In this document: positions 54,448-63,586 of the stretch, in pieces
Position numbering within the stretch: the first letter of the stretch is position 1
How the letters are laid out: every line of letters begins with the position of its first letter
NCBI GenBank assembly: GCA_964236105.1
Contig: CAXSBC010000001.1
Location: 310,001 to 374,000, forward strand
DNA length: 64,000 nt
Direction: 5' to 3'
Source: Lichenicola sp964236105
GTDB lineage: Bacteria > Pseudomonadota > Alphaproteobacteria > Acetobacterales > Acetobacteraceae
Notes under the pieces: generated by a model
What the model saw: the letters and a program-made list of their open reading frames with translations, nothing else
Told to the model about the DNA's origin: nothing
Database searches by the model: none
Position numbers and translations under genes: made by a program

Positions 54448-55041
54448 CTAAGCTCCCTTCATGGCGTAGTGCAGTCGCGCGAGGCGTGACTTCAGGCTGG
54501 CATCATACAGGCGGGGCCCCACGCGCACCACAAGCCCGCCGAGCAGCGCCGCGTCGACGCGCTCCTGGATGTTGACCCGGCCGTAGCCGGCCTCGGTCAG
54601 GCGCGCGCGCAGCTGGGTGCGCTGCAGGTCGGTGAGCGGATGCGCGCTGGCCACGTCGGCGACCACGATGCCGCGCCGGGCGGCCACCAGGGCCGCGAAG
54701 CCGGACAGGATCGCGCGCAGGTCGGACAGGCGCCGGTTGTTGATCACCACGCCGACGAAGTGCTGCAGCATCTCGCCGAAGCCCTGGCTCTGCAGCAGCG
54801 CCAGCATCGCCTTGCGGCTCTGCGCGAGATCGAGCACCGGATCGGCGAGCAGCGCGCGCAGCGGCGCGCTCTGGTCGATCAGCCGGCCAAGCCCGTCGGC
54901 CTGATCCACCGCCTCGTCGAGGGCACGCCGCTCGTCGGCCAGCTCGTAGAGCGCCGTCGCGTAGCGGCCGGCAAGGCCGCCCGTCGGGCCGGCATTGGCC
55001 GGAACCATGCCTGGAGACGCCATCGTGCCGCCCGCACTCAT
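54448..55041 (-). CDS. atpH: F1 ATP synthase delta subunit
   Basis: A 197-residue stalk subunit linking F1 to the b subunits. It has LAGRYATALYELADERRALD at the N-terminus and the conserved C-terminal IQERVDAALLGGLVVRVG. First gene of the F1 operon; Fo genes are not nearby, the split arrangement normal in alphaproteobacteria. ATG 55041 follows AGGAG by about 10 bases; the ATG at 55023 is an alternative. The promoter should lie in the 60 bases before the divergent RNA-ligase-like gene. Confidence 0.95.
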   Translation of the reverse strand: MSAGGTMASPGMVPANAGPTGGLAGRYATALYELADERRALDEAVDQADGLGRLIDQSAPLRALLADPVLDLAQSRKAMLALLQSQGFGEMLQHFVGVVINNRRLSDLRAILSGFAALVAARRGIVVADVASAHPLTDLQRTQLRARLTEAGYGRVNIQERVDAALLGGLVVRVGPRLYDASLKSRLARLHYAMKGA

Positions 55042-55101
55042 CCTTGCACGTCTCCTTGATCGTGCGGATTTGGGCCCGCTTGTGCTTGCGCGGCGTCTAC
55101 C

Positions 55102-55734
55102 ATGGGGCAAATGACCACGCAACATGCAGCCGATGCCGCAACGGACGGCGATCCCGTCCCGTCCCCGACCGCTGGCCGGCCAGCCGGACGGCGGCCGGAC
55201 GACCGGGCGCCGCTGCTGCTGACGCTCGAGCTGGCGCAGCCGGCGCAGGGGCTGTTCCAGTCGCTGCGGGAGCGGCACTTCCCGCCCGAGCGCAACCTGA
55301 TCCCCGCCCACGTGTCGATGTTCCACGCGCTGCCCGGCGCCGAGCGCGACCGGATCACGCGTCGGCTGAAGACGCTGCCGGCGGACGGCTTCGCGGTGCG
55401 CGTCGAGGCGCCGTTCCCGCTCGGGCGCGGCGTCGGCTTCCGGCTGCAGGCGCCGGGGCTGCTGTCGCTGCGAGCACGGCTTGCCGCCGACTGGGCCGAC
55501 TGGCTCACGCCGCAGGACCGGCAGGGCTACCGCCCGCACGTCACGGTGCAGAACAAGGTGACCCGGGAGGTGGCGCTGCAGACGCTGGAGCGCCTGCAGC
55601 AGGGCTTCGTGCCGTTCCGCACCGAGGCCGCCGCCCTGCGGCTGTGGCGCTATCTCGGCGGACCCTGGGAGGCGCTGGAGCGGATCGTCCTGTCGCCGCC
55701 TGCCGACCGCGAGGCCGGCAGCGCCTCAGTCTGA
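55102..55734 (+). CDS. 2'-5' RNA ligase / 2H phosphoesterase-family protein
   Basis: A 210-residue protein with the two HxT/S motifs of the 2H superfamily: HVSMF (first) and HVTVQNKV (second). A Pro-rich, disordered N-terminus of about 35 residues precedes the domain. Relatives act on 2',3'-cyclic phosphates or ligate tRNA halves in vitro; the natural substrate is unknown. Divergent from atpH, with its 3' end overlapping the convergent kinase gene by 9 bases. Confidence 0.85.
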   Translation: MGQMTTQHAADAATDGDPVPSPTAGRPAGRRPDDRAPLLLTLELAQPAQGLFQSLRERHFPPERNLIPAHVSMFHALPGAERDRITRRLKTLPADGFAVRVEAPFPLGRGVGFRLQAPGLLSLRARLAADWADWLTPQDRQGYRPHVTVQNKVTREVALQTLERLQQGFVPFRTEAAALRLWRYLGGPWEALERIVLSPPADREAGSASV

Positions 55735-56706
55735 CAGCGTCTGCAGCCGCTCGATCGACATCGACGCGAACTGCGCCTCGACCGCCGCGCGATCGGGCAG
55801 GTTGGGGCCGACCTGCCCCAGCTTGGCGGCGGCGAACGACAGCGCCAGCAGCGCCACCCGCTCCGGCTCGGCCTTCTCGGCGAGTGCCGCGACCAGGCCC
55901 GCCACCAGCGCGTCGCCGGCGCCCACGGTGCTGGGGATGTTCTGGATCGGCGGGCGTCCCAGCAGCACGTGGCGCTCGCTCACGAACAGCGCGCCCTCCG
56001 CCCCGCGCGACACCACCACCAGGCCGATGCCGCGCCGGCACAGGCTGTGCGCCGCGCGCGCCATCTGGCCGAGATCGGCGAAGCGCTGGCCGGTGCACTC
56101 CTCGAGCTCCTGCTGGTTCGGCTTGATCGCCCATGGCAGCAGCCCGGCCGGAGCCTCCAGCGCCTGCAGCAGGGCCGGGCCGCTGGTGTCGAGCACCACC
56201 CGGACGCCCTGGCACGTGAGATGGGCGACGATCTCCCGGTAGCCGTCCTCGGGCATGCCGGGCGGCAGGCTGCCGGACAGCACCACGATCGAGCCGGAGA
56301 CCGCCGCCTCGGACAGCACCGCGCGCAGCCGCTCCAGGTCGGCCGGGACCGGGGTCAGGCCGCGCAGGTTGATGTCGGTGGTGTCGCCGCTGCTCTCGTC
56401 GACCAGCTTGATGTTGTTGCGCGTGTGGCCGGGGATGCGCACGAAGCGGTCGATGATGCCCTTCCTGGTGAAGAACTCCTCGAAGGTCGGCGCATTGATC
56501 TCGCCCAGCAGCCCGGTCGCCACGATCGGCGGCTCCTCCGACAGCCGCCAGTCGGACAGGCAGCCCGCCACGTTCACGCCCTTGCCGCCCGCCTGCCGAA
56601 CCGACTTGAGCGCGCGGTGCACCGTGCCGGGAATGAGCTCGGTGAGATGCATGGCATGATCGATCGCCGGGTTGAGCGTGACGGTGATGATGGCAGGCGC
56701 GGTCAT
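55726..56706 (-). CDS. 1-phosphofructokinase family (PfkB-type) hexose kinase
   Basis: A 326-residue ribokinase-fold enzyme. The N-terminus IITVTLNPAIDHAMHLTEL and RQAGGKGVNVAGCLSD are typical of FruK/LacC; the catalytic Asp is in the C-terminal STVGAGDALVAGL. No PTS fructose genes are adjacent, so phosphofructokinase, tagatose-6-phosphate kinase or 1-phosphofructokinase activity are all possible. The ATG at 56706 follows GGGAAGGACG. Confidence 0.9.
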   Translation of the reverse strand: MTAPAIITVTLNPAIDHAMHLTELIPGTVHRALKSVRQAGGKGVNVAGCLSDWRLSEEPPIVATGLLGEINAPTFEEFFTRKGIIDRFVRIPGHTRNNIKLVDESSGDTTDINLRGLTPVPADLERLRAVLSEAAVSGSIVVLSGSLPPGMPEDGYREIVAHLTCQGVRVVLDTSGPALLQALEAPAGLLPWAIKPNQQELEECTGQRFADLGQMARAAHSLCRRGIGLVVVSRGAEGALFVSERHVLLGRPPIQNIPSTVGAGDALVAGLVAALAEKAEPERVALLALSFAAAKLGQVGPNLPDRAAVEAQFASMSIERLQTLSD

Positions 56707-56960
56707 CAGGTGGCGTCCTTCCCGGGGGTGTGTGCCGACAGGCGCGCCGCGCGGTCGCAGCGGCGATCGCACCCAGCCTCGCAGCCCAGCGCCCCGACCG
56801 GAAGAGGCTGAGCGCAGATCAGGCCGGAGAACCGTGCGAGGGCGACATCCGCATCGCCAGGCCGATCGTCCCGGCGCATGAGACGAGCGCTTGACCGGTG
56901 CCGGGACACGGGTTCCCTTTGGCCAAGGCAACCGAGCGCTTCCCGAGGATCCCCGACACG

Positions 56961-59900
56961 ATGCCCTTCCCGATCTGGCCCCGCGCGGCGCTGGCGACCC
57001 TGCTGCTTTCCGCGACCGCGCTGGCGCCCGCCGCCGCCCGGGCCGCAGCGCCGGCCCTGATGCGCTTTCCCAACGCGCACGGCGACCGGATCGTGTTCGT
57101 GGCGCACGGCAACCTGTGGACGGTCTCGCGCCAGGGCGGCACCGCCCAGCGCCTGACCGCCGATCCGGGCCAGGACCTGATGCCGCGCTATTCGCCGGAC
57201 GGGCAGTGGATCGCCTTCACCGCCTCCTACCAGGGCAACCAGGACGTCTATGTCATCCCAGCCGGCGGCGGCGAGGCGAGGCGCCTGACCTTCCACTCCG
57301 ACGTGGTGGCCAAGGCGCCGACCCGCTGGGGCCCGGACAACATGGTGGTGACCTGGACGCCGGATTCGAAGAACATCGTGTTCATGTCGCGCCGGCTGGA
57401 CTGGAACCCGTCGGTGCACCGGCTGTTCCAGGTGCCGCTCGCAGGCGGCCTGCCGTCGCTGCTGCCGCTCGATCGCGGCGGGCTGATGACCTACGGCCCG
57501 GACGGCCATTCCATCGCCTATACCCGCATCTTCCGCGACTTCCGCACCTGGAAGCGCTATGACGGCGGCCGCGCGCCCGACATCTACACCTACGACTTCC
57601 AGTCCAGGGCGCTGACCCGCATCACCGACTGGAAGGGCAACGACACCGCGCCGATGTGGGTCGGCCGCAAGATCTATTTCCTGTCCGACCGTGACGCCAA
57701 GCGGCGCGCCAACATCTGGGTCTATGACCTGGACAGCCGCCAGTTCGCCGAGATCACCCACTTCACCGACTACGACGTGGACTTCCCCTCCCTCGGCGAC
57801 AGCGCCATCACCTTCGGGCAGGGCGGCAGGCTGTGGGCGATCGACCTGCCCTCGCAGCAGCTGCACGAGGTGCATGCCGACGTGCCGGACGACGGCACCC
57901 GCACCCAGCCGCGCTGGGTGAAGGTGGCGAACGCGATCCGCGACGTCGACACGGCGCAGGCCGTCGACTACGCCGTGTCGCCGAACGGCGCCCGCGCCGC
58001 CTTCTCCGCCCGCGGCGACCTGTTCACGGTGCCGGCCGAGCATGGCGCCGTGCGCAACCTGACCCAGACCAGCAACGCCGACGAGGACCATCCGGCCTGG
58101 TCGCCCGACGGCACGATGCTGGCCTACACCACGGATTCGAGCGGCAGCCAGCAGATCGCGCTCCGCCCGGCGGCCGGCGGGCCGGAGAGGCTGATCACGC
58201 GCTTCAGGACCGGCTTCTACTACACGCCGGTCTGGTCGCCGGACGGGCATACGCTGGCGGTGCCGGACGGCAACCACAGCCTGTGGCTGGTTTCCACCGA
58301 CGGCGCCGAGCCGCGGCACGTGGTGCAGGACCCGTATGCGGAGATCCACGACGCGTCCTTCTCGCCCGACGGCAAGTGGCTCGCCTTCAGCACCCTGCGC
58401 GACAACCGCCAGCGCGCGATCCACCTGTTCGAGATCGCCGCCGCCCGCGACAGCATCGTCAGCGAGGCGATGGGCAACGACTTCAACCCGACCTTCTCGC
58501 CGGACGGCAGGCTGCTGCTGTTCGTGTCCACCCGGCACGAGCTGCCGACCTTCGCCGACAGCGAGTTCAACGTCGTCGACCTGAAATCCGACGGCATCTA
58601 CGCCGCCACCCTGCAGGCCTCGGCCACCTCGCCGTTCGCGCCGCGCTCCGACGAGGGCGTGGCCACGCCGAGGCCGGACCAGCCGGCCAGCGCCACCCCG
58701 CCGGCGCACGCCAGGCACGGCGCCACCGCGCCCGCGCCGGCCGACACCGCCACCACCGCCACGGGCGGCACGACCGGCCAGGCCGGCGGCAAGGGCTGGT
58801 ATCCCGGCGTGTCGGCGCCGATCCACATCGACATCGACGGGCTGATGCAGCGCGCCGTGCCGGTGCCGATCGAGGCCGCCGACATCACCGCCCTCGACGC
58901 GCGCGACCACCGGATCTTCTTCCAGACCCAGGCGCCGCCGCTGATCGAGGGCAACCTGCCTGCCGAGAAGGGCCGGCTGCACGTCTTCGACATGGACAAG
59001 CGCAAGGACGAGATCGTGGTCGGCGACCTCGACACCTACATGCTGTCCGCCGACGGCAGCCGCGTGCTCTACAAGCACGGCAAGGAGTGGCACGCGGCCG
59101 ACGCCAAGCCCGGGCACGACAACGACAAGACGCTCAGGCTCGACGACATGCGCGCGCGCGTCGATCCGCGCCAGGAATGGCGGGAGATGTTCGAGAACGC
59201 CTGGCGGCTCGAGCGCGACCTGTTCTACAGCGCCGCGATGAACGGCGACGACTGGCAGGCGGTGCACGATGCCTACGCCAAGCTGGTGCCGCTGGTCGGC
59301 TCGCGCGAGGACCTGAACTACGTTATCGGCGAGGTGCAGGGCGAGATCGGCAACTCGCACACCTATGTCGGCGGCGGCGACGACGGCAACAGGACCGAGC
59401 CCGCCACCACGCCGCTGCTCGGCGTCGACTACGCGCTCGACGCGGCCACCGGCCGCTACCGCTTCGCCAGGATCTATCCCGGCGACAACACGCGCGCGCG
59501 CTACCGCAGCCCGCTCGCCGAGCCCGGCGTCAACGTGCATGAGGGCGACTACCTGCTGGCGGTGGACGGCCAGGAGCTCAAGGCGCCGGCCAGTCCCGAA
59601 AGCCTGTTCGTCGGCCTGACCGGCCCGGTCACCCTGACCGTCTCCAATGCCGCCACCGGCGCCCGGCGCGACGTGACGGTGGAGCCGCTGGTCAACGAGC
59701 TGGCGGTGCGCGAGCAGTACTGGATCGACCATAACCGGCAGAAGGTGGACCAGCTGTCCGGCGGCCGCGTCGGCTACATCTATCTGTCGGACATGGAGAG
59801 CCTGGGGATGGAGCAGTTCATCCGCCAGTTCTACCCGCAGCTGAACAAGCAGGCGCTGCTCGTCGACGACCGCTGGAACAATGGCGGCTTCATCGACCAG

Positions 59901-60398
59901 ATCGTGCTGGAACGCCTGCGCCGGGTGCTGGTCGGCATGTCCACCAACCGCGAGCGCGCGGCGATGACCACCCCGCAGCAGCTGGTCGACGGGCCCAAGG
60001 CGGTGCTGATGAACCACTATTCCGCGTCGGACGGCGACATCTTCCCGTACTATTTCCGCAAGTACGGCCTGGGCAAGCTGATCGGCACCCGCACCTGGGG
60101 CGGCGTGCGCGGCATACGCGGCGAATGGACGCTGCTCGATGGCGGCTACATCACCGTGCCCGAGGACAGCCTGTACGGCACCGACGGCAAGTGGGTGATC
60201 GAGAATCACGGCGTCGACCCCGACATCGAGATCGAGGACGTGCCGGGCGAGTTCCTGTCCGACCACGACATCCAGCTCGAGACCGGCGTGAAGACGCTGA
60301 CCGACCAGCTCGGCCGCAGCCCGCACACGGTGACGCAGCCGCCGCCGCTGCTGCCGGCCTACCCGAAGGAAGGCGACGTCATCCCCAGCAGCCACTGA
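56961..60398 (+). CDS. Exported tricorn-type S41 protease
   Basis: A 1145-residue peptidase. Signal peptide (WPRAALATLLLSATALAPAAARA), then a six- and a seven-bladed beta-propeller with repeated SPDG blades (residues 30-550), a Pro/Ala/Thr-rich linker (about 553-616), a C1 domain, a PDZ domain (GVNVHEGDYLLAVDGQEL) and a C2 catalytic domain. Predicted active-site residues by analogy with Thermoplasma tricorn: Ser799-His800 (NSHTYVGGGD), Ser1023 (YSASDGDIF) and Glu1081 (VIENHGVDPD). The start ATG 56961 gives the cleanest signal peptide; ATG 56898 is in frame. It likely degrades peptides in the periplasm. Confidence 0.92.
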   Translation: MPFPIWPRAALATLLLSATALAPAAARAAAPALMRFPNAHGDRIVFVAHGNLWTVSRQGGTAQRLTADPGQDLMPRYSPDGQWIAFTASYQGNQDVYVIPAGGGEARRLTFHSDVVAKAPTRWGPDNMVVTWTPDSKNIVFMSRRLDWNPSVHRLFQVPLAGGLPSLLPLDRGGLMTYGPDGHSIAYTRIFRDFRTWKRYDGGRAPDIYTYDFQSRALTRITDWKGNDTAPMWVGRKIYFLSDRDAKRRANIWVYDLDSRQFAEITHFTDYDVDFPSLGDSAITFGQGGRLWAIDLPSQQLHEVHADVPDDGTRTQPRWVKVANAIRDVDTAQAVDYAVSPNGARAAFSARGDLFTVPAEHGAVRNLTQTSNADEDHPAWSPDGTMLAYTTDSSGSQQIALRPAAGGPERLITRFRTGFYYTPVWSPDGHTLAVPDGNHSLWLVSTDGAEPRHVVQDPYAEIHDASFSPDGKWLAFSTLRDNRQRAIHLFEIAAARDSIVSEAMGNDFNPTFSPDGRLLLFVSTRHELPTFADSEFNVVDLKSDGIYAATLQASATSPFAPRSDEGVATPRPDQPASATPPAHARHGATAPAPADTATTATGGTTGQAGGKGWYPGVSAPIHIDIDGLMQRAVPVPIEAADITALDARDHRIFFQTQAPPLIEGNLPAEKGRLHVFDMDKRKDEIVVGDLDTYMLSADGSRVLYKHGKEWHAADAKPGHDNDKTLRLDDMRARVDPRQEWREMFENAWRLERDLFYSAAMNGDDWQAVHDAYAKLVPLVGSREDLNYVIGEVQGEIGNSHTYVGGGDDGNRTEPATTPLLGVDYALDAATGRYRFARIYPGDNTRARYRSPLAEPGVNVHEGDYLLAVDGQELKAPASPESLFVGLTGPVTLTVSNAATGARRDVTVEPLVNELAVREQYWIDHNRQKVDQLSGGRVGYIYLSDMESLGMEQFIRQFYPQLNKQALLVDDRWNNGGFIDQIVLERLRRVLVGMSTNRERAAMTTPQQLVDGPKAVLMNHYSASDGDIFPYYFRKYGLGKLIGTRTWGGVRGIRGEWTLLDGGYITVPEDSLYGTDGKWVIENHGVDPDIEIEDVPGEFLSDHDIQLETGVKTLTDQLGRSPHTVTQPPPLLPAYPKEGDVIPSSH

Positions 60399-60510
60399 GC
60401 GCTCACGATCGCGTCCGCCGGCGGGTTTGCGGCGGGCGCGGGGTGGATCGCGGCCGGCGTCGTCCCACGTGATGGCGCGGGCCGTCGCGCGCCCTTGAGC
60501 AGAGGTCCGC

Positions 60511-61521
60511 ATGCCAGACACTTCGTCCCCCGGCGTCGTTTCCATCACCGGCGGCTCGTCGGGCATCGGGCTCGCCACGGCGCAGCTGTTCGCCGCCAAG
60601 GGCTGGCGCGTCGCCCTGATCGCGCGCGGCACCGAGGCGCTGGACGCGGCCCGTTCGGATCTCGTCGCAAGGGGTGCCACCGTGGCGACCGCGGTCGCCG
60701 ACGTCACCGACAGCGAGGCGCTGCGCCAGGCGGCGGCGTCCATCGAGGCCGAGCTCGGTCCGATCGACGTCTGGATCAACAATGCCGGCGTCAGCGTGTT
60801 CTCGACCTTCATGAGCATGAGCGAGGCGGAGTTCGCGCGCGTCACCGACGTCGTCTATGGCGGCACCGTCAACGGCACCCGCGTGGCGCTGGAGCGCATG
60901 CGGCCGCGCAACGCCGGCACCATCGTCAATGTCTGCTCGGCGATCGGCCTGCGCGGCGTGCCGCTGCAGTCGGCCTATTCCGGCGCCAAGTGGGCGATGC
61001 GCGGCTTCACCGAGGCGATGCGCGCCGAGCTGATGCACGAGCGCAGCCGCATACGGCTGTCGATGGTCTATCCGCCCAGCGTCAACACCCCGTTCTACAG
61101 CCATGCCACCGCCCATCTCGACGGCCGCCTGCCGCGTCCGCCGCCACCGATCTACCAGCCGGAGATCGTCGCCGAGGCCATCCATTTCGCGGTGGTCAAC
61201 CGACGCCGCGAGCTGCTGGTCGGCGGCCAGACGGTGCAGACCGGCCTGCTCAACGCCGTGGCACCCGCCCTCGCCGACCGGCTGCTCGGGACCTTCGGGC
61301 CGTTCCTGCAGAAGACCAGCAACCGAGGCGTGGCCGACGCCCGCGACGAGAACCTGTTCTCCCCCTCGCAGCGGGCCTCGACGACGCATGGCGCGTTCGA
61401 CCGCGAGTCGCTGTCCGGCAGCGCCCAGCTCTGGGCGACCCGGAACCGCAAGACCGCCACCGCGGGACTGACCTTCGGCATCGCCCTGGCCGGGCTCATG
61501 GTGCTCGGCGGCCGTCGCTGA
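60511..61521 (+). CDS. SDR-family oxidoreductase with C-terminal membrane-like tail
   Basis: A 336-residue short-chain dehydrogenase. NAD(P) motif ITGGSSGIGLATA, WINNAGVSVF and catalytic YSGAKWA. After the roughly 250-residue SDR core come a linker and a hydrophobic C-terminus (TAGLTFGIALAGLMVLG) that may anchor it to the membrane. The ribosome site AGAGG precedes the ATG. Convergent with the S9 peptidase gene. Relatives include enzymes acting on lipid-like substrates, but none can be named here. Confidence 0.88.
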   Translation: MPDTSSPGVVSITGGSSGIGLATAQLFAAKGWRVALIARGTEALDAARSDLVARGATVATAVADVTDSEALRQAAASIEAELGPIDVWINNAGVSVFSTFMSMSEAEFARVTDVVYGGTVNGTRVALERMRPRNAGTIVNVCSAIGLRGVPLQSAYSGAKWAMRGFTEAMRAELMHERSRIRLSMVYPPSVNTPFYSHATAHLDGRLPRPPPPIYQPEIVAEAIHFAVVNRRRELLVGGQTVQTGLLNAVAPALADRLLGTFGPFLQKTSNRGVADARDENLFSPSQRASTTHGAFDRESLSGSAQLWATRNRKTATAGLTFGIALAGLMVLGGRR

Positions 61522-61579
61522 CGACGCCGGGAGGCGGGCGGACAGGCGGCGCGCTGATCCGACGCGGCCGCGCCACCGG

Positions 61580-63586
61580 TCACGGCTTCAGGTAGCGCGC
61601 GAACCAGGCCAGCGTGCGCCGCCTCGCATCCGCGAGCGCTGCCGCGCCGCGCATGCCGTGGCCCTGGCCGGCATACACCACGAACTGGGTCGGCACGCCG
61701 AGCGTGTGCAGCGCGTGGTAGAACTCCTGCGTCTGCGGCATCGGGCACTCGACGTCGGCATCGCCGACAAACTCGAAGGTCGGCGTCTTCACCTGGCGGA
61801 TGAAGGTGATCGGCGAGGACTTCGCATAGATCGCCGGGTCGTCGTAGACGGAGGCGCCGAAGAACGGCAGCATCCACTCGTCGATGCCGTTCTCGCCGTA
61901 GTAGGACTGCCAGTCCGAGACTCCGGCGCCGGCGACGGCCGCCTTGAAGCGGTTGGTCTGGGTCACCGTCCACATCGTCATGTAGCCGCCGTAGCTGTAG
62001 CCGATCAGGCCGAGCCGGTGGTCGTCCACCGGCACCGCGCGCTCCACCGCGTCGATGCCGGCCAGCACGTCGCGCAGATCGCCATGGCCGAAGTCGCGCA
62101 CGTTGGCCTGGGTGAAAGTCTCGCCCTGGCCGAAGGAGCCGCGCGGGTTGGGCAGGAACACGCGGTAGCCGGCGGCGAGCAGGAACAGCACCTCGCTGCG
62201 CGGCGTCAGATAGCCGGGCATGTTCGCCGCCGACGGGCCGCCATGGATCGAGACGATCATCGGGCTCCGGGCGCCGCTCATGGCGGTGGGCGCGCCCTTC
62301 GGCGACAGCAGCCAGCCCTGCACGTCGAAGGCGTCGCTGCGCCAGCTCAGGCTCTGCGCGGTCACCGCCACGCTCTGGCCGGCATTGGCGAGCGTCAGCG
62401 CGTGCCACTGCCCGAGCGGTCCCGCCTCGAGCTCGGGCGCCTGGGTGAAGCTCTGGTGGATGGCAGCGCTGGCGCCGCCGCCGCAGGCGATGCCGAGGCC
62501 GCCCCGGCTCGCCGACAGCGTCTCCTCGCCCGACCAGATCGGCTTGTCCGCATCCGCCCCGCCCAGCGCCAGCAGCTCGGCGCGAGACCCGGCCAGCGCG
62601 GTGCCGGTCAGACCGCCGCCGCCGCAGGACCAGGACAGGGCGGTGACGCTGGCGCGCAGGTTCGGGGTCAGGCTCTGCAGCACCGCCGGCGCGTTCGACG
62701 GACCATCCAGCGCCAGCCGGAACACGTCGCCGCCGGTGGAGCCGAAATCGCTCATGATCCCGCCGATGAACGCCACGGTGCGGCCATCCGGCGAGACCGT
62801 CGGATCGGCAAGCTGCTGGCGCTGCGGCGGCGTGTAGAGCAGCCGCGCCTGGCCGTTCTCGAAGCCGTACAGCCTGGCGATCCACCAGTTGTTGTCGCCG
62901 TTGCCGTGCGCTGCGGTGCCGACGAACATCGCGCGTCCCGGCTGCGCCGGATCGGCGCGCCAGTCGTACTGGTAGACATAGAGATCGGCGGGCGACTGGA
63001 ACTGCAGCGCGCCGCCGACGATCGTGGCGATGCGCTGCTCGTCCTCCGTGGCGCCGATCTCGCCGGTCATCTTCGCCCCCGCCTGGGTGGCGCCCGGCTC
63101 CTTGTGCGCGCCCGCCGTCGCCAGCACCGCCAGGGTGGCGTCCGCGCCGAAGCGCAGGCCCTGCAGCGTGCCGTCGAACGACAGCAGGCGCGCGGCACCG
63201 CTTCCGTCCGCGCCCACCTGGAACACCGCGCGCTGCGTCTGCCCGGGCTGCCTCAGCACGAAGGCCAGGTGGCGCCCGTCCGGCGACCAGGCGAGCGAGG
63301 AGGGCACGCAGTCGGCGCCATGGCATGGCAGCCCGACCGTGACCGCAGCGCCCTGGCCCGAGACCGGCCGGATCACGATGCCGAAGGCCGGCTCCGCGTC
63401 CTCGTCCGCCGGCTGCTCCGCCTCGAGCGTGGCGACGTGCGCGCCGTCCGGCGACACCGCCACCTGGGTGAACAGATGCAGCGGTGCCGGACCCGGTGCT
63501 GCCGAGGCCGGCGGGCTCAGCGACAGCAGGCCGAGCGAGAGTGCCACCGGCACCGCCTGGTGCATCAGCGTCCTGGTCTGTCGCAT
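61580..63586 (-). CDS. Exported S9-family prolyl-oligopeptidase-like peptidase
   Basis: A 668-residue serine peptidase. A signal peptide (MRQTRTLMHQAVPVALSLGLL...ASA) precedes a beta-propeller and an alpha/beta-hydrolase domain with triad Ser531 (GYSYGGYM), Asp611 (GDADVECP) and His643 (GQGHGMRG). HGGPSAANMPGY gives the oxyanion region. ATG 63586 was preferred over ATG 63565 because it supplies the positive n-region of the signal peptide. Likely an acylaminoacyl- or dipeptidyl-peptidase acting on exported peptides. Confidence 0.94.
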   Translation of the reverse strand: MRQTRTLMHQAVPVALSLGLLSLSPPASAAPGPAPLHLFTQVAVSPDGAHVATLEAEQPADEDAEPAFGIVIRPVSGQGAAVTVGLPCHGADCVPSSLAWSPDGRHLAFVLRQPGQTQRAVFQVGADGSGAARLLSFDGTLQGLRFGADATLAVLATAGAHKEPGATQAGAKMTGEIGATEDEQRIATIVGGALQFQSPADLYVYQYDWRADPAQPGRAMFVGTAAHGNGDNNWWIARLYGFENGQARLLYTPPQRQQLADPTVSPDGRTVAFIGGIMSDFGSTGGDVFRLALDGPSNAPAVLQSLTPNLRASVTALSWSCGGGGLTGTALAGSRAELLALGGADADKPIWSGEETLSASRGGLGIACGGGASAAIHQSFTQAPELEAGPLGQWHALTLANAGQSVAVTAQSLSWRSDAFDVQGWLLSPKGAPTAMSGARSPMIVSIHGGPSAANMPGYLTPRSEVLFLLAAGYRVFLPNPRGSFGQGETFTQANVRDFGHGDLRDVLAGIDAVERAVPVDDHRLGLIGYSYGGYMTMWTVTQTNRFKAAVAGAGVSDWQSYYGENGIDEWMLPFFGASVYDDPAIYAKSSPITFIRQVKTPTFEFVGDADVECPMPQTQEFYHALHTLGVPTQFVVYAGQGHGMRGAAALADARRRTLAWFARYLKP

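Noticed and set aside
56706..60845. A 1379-codon open frame on the minus strand opposite the tricorn gene
   Set aside because: Rich in Arg, Ala, Val, His and Gln with no domain pattern; it mirrors the GC-biased third positions of the tricorn gene, whose product has a signal peptide, propeller repeats and active-site motifs.
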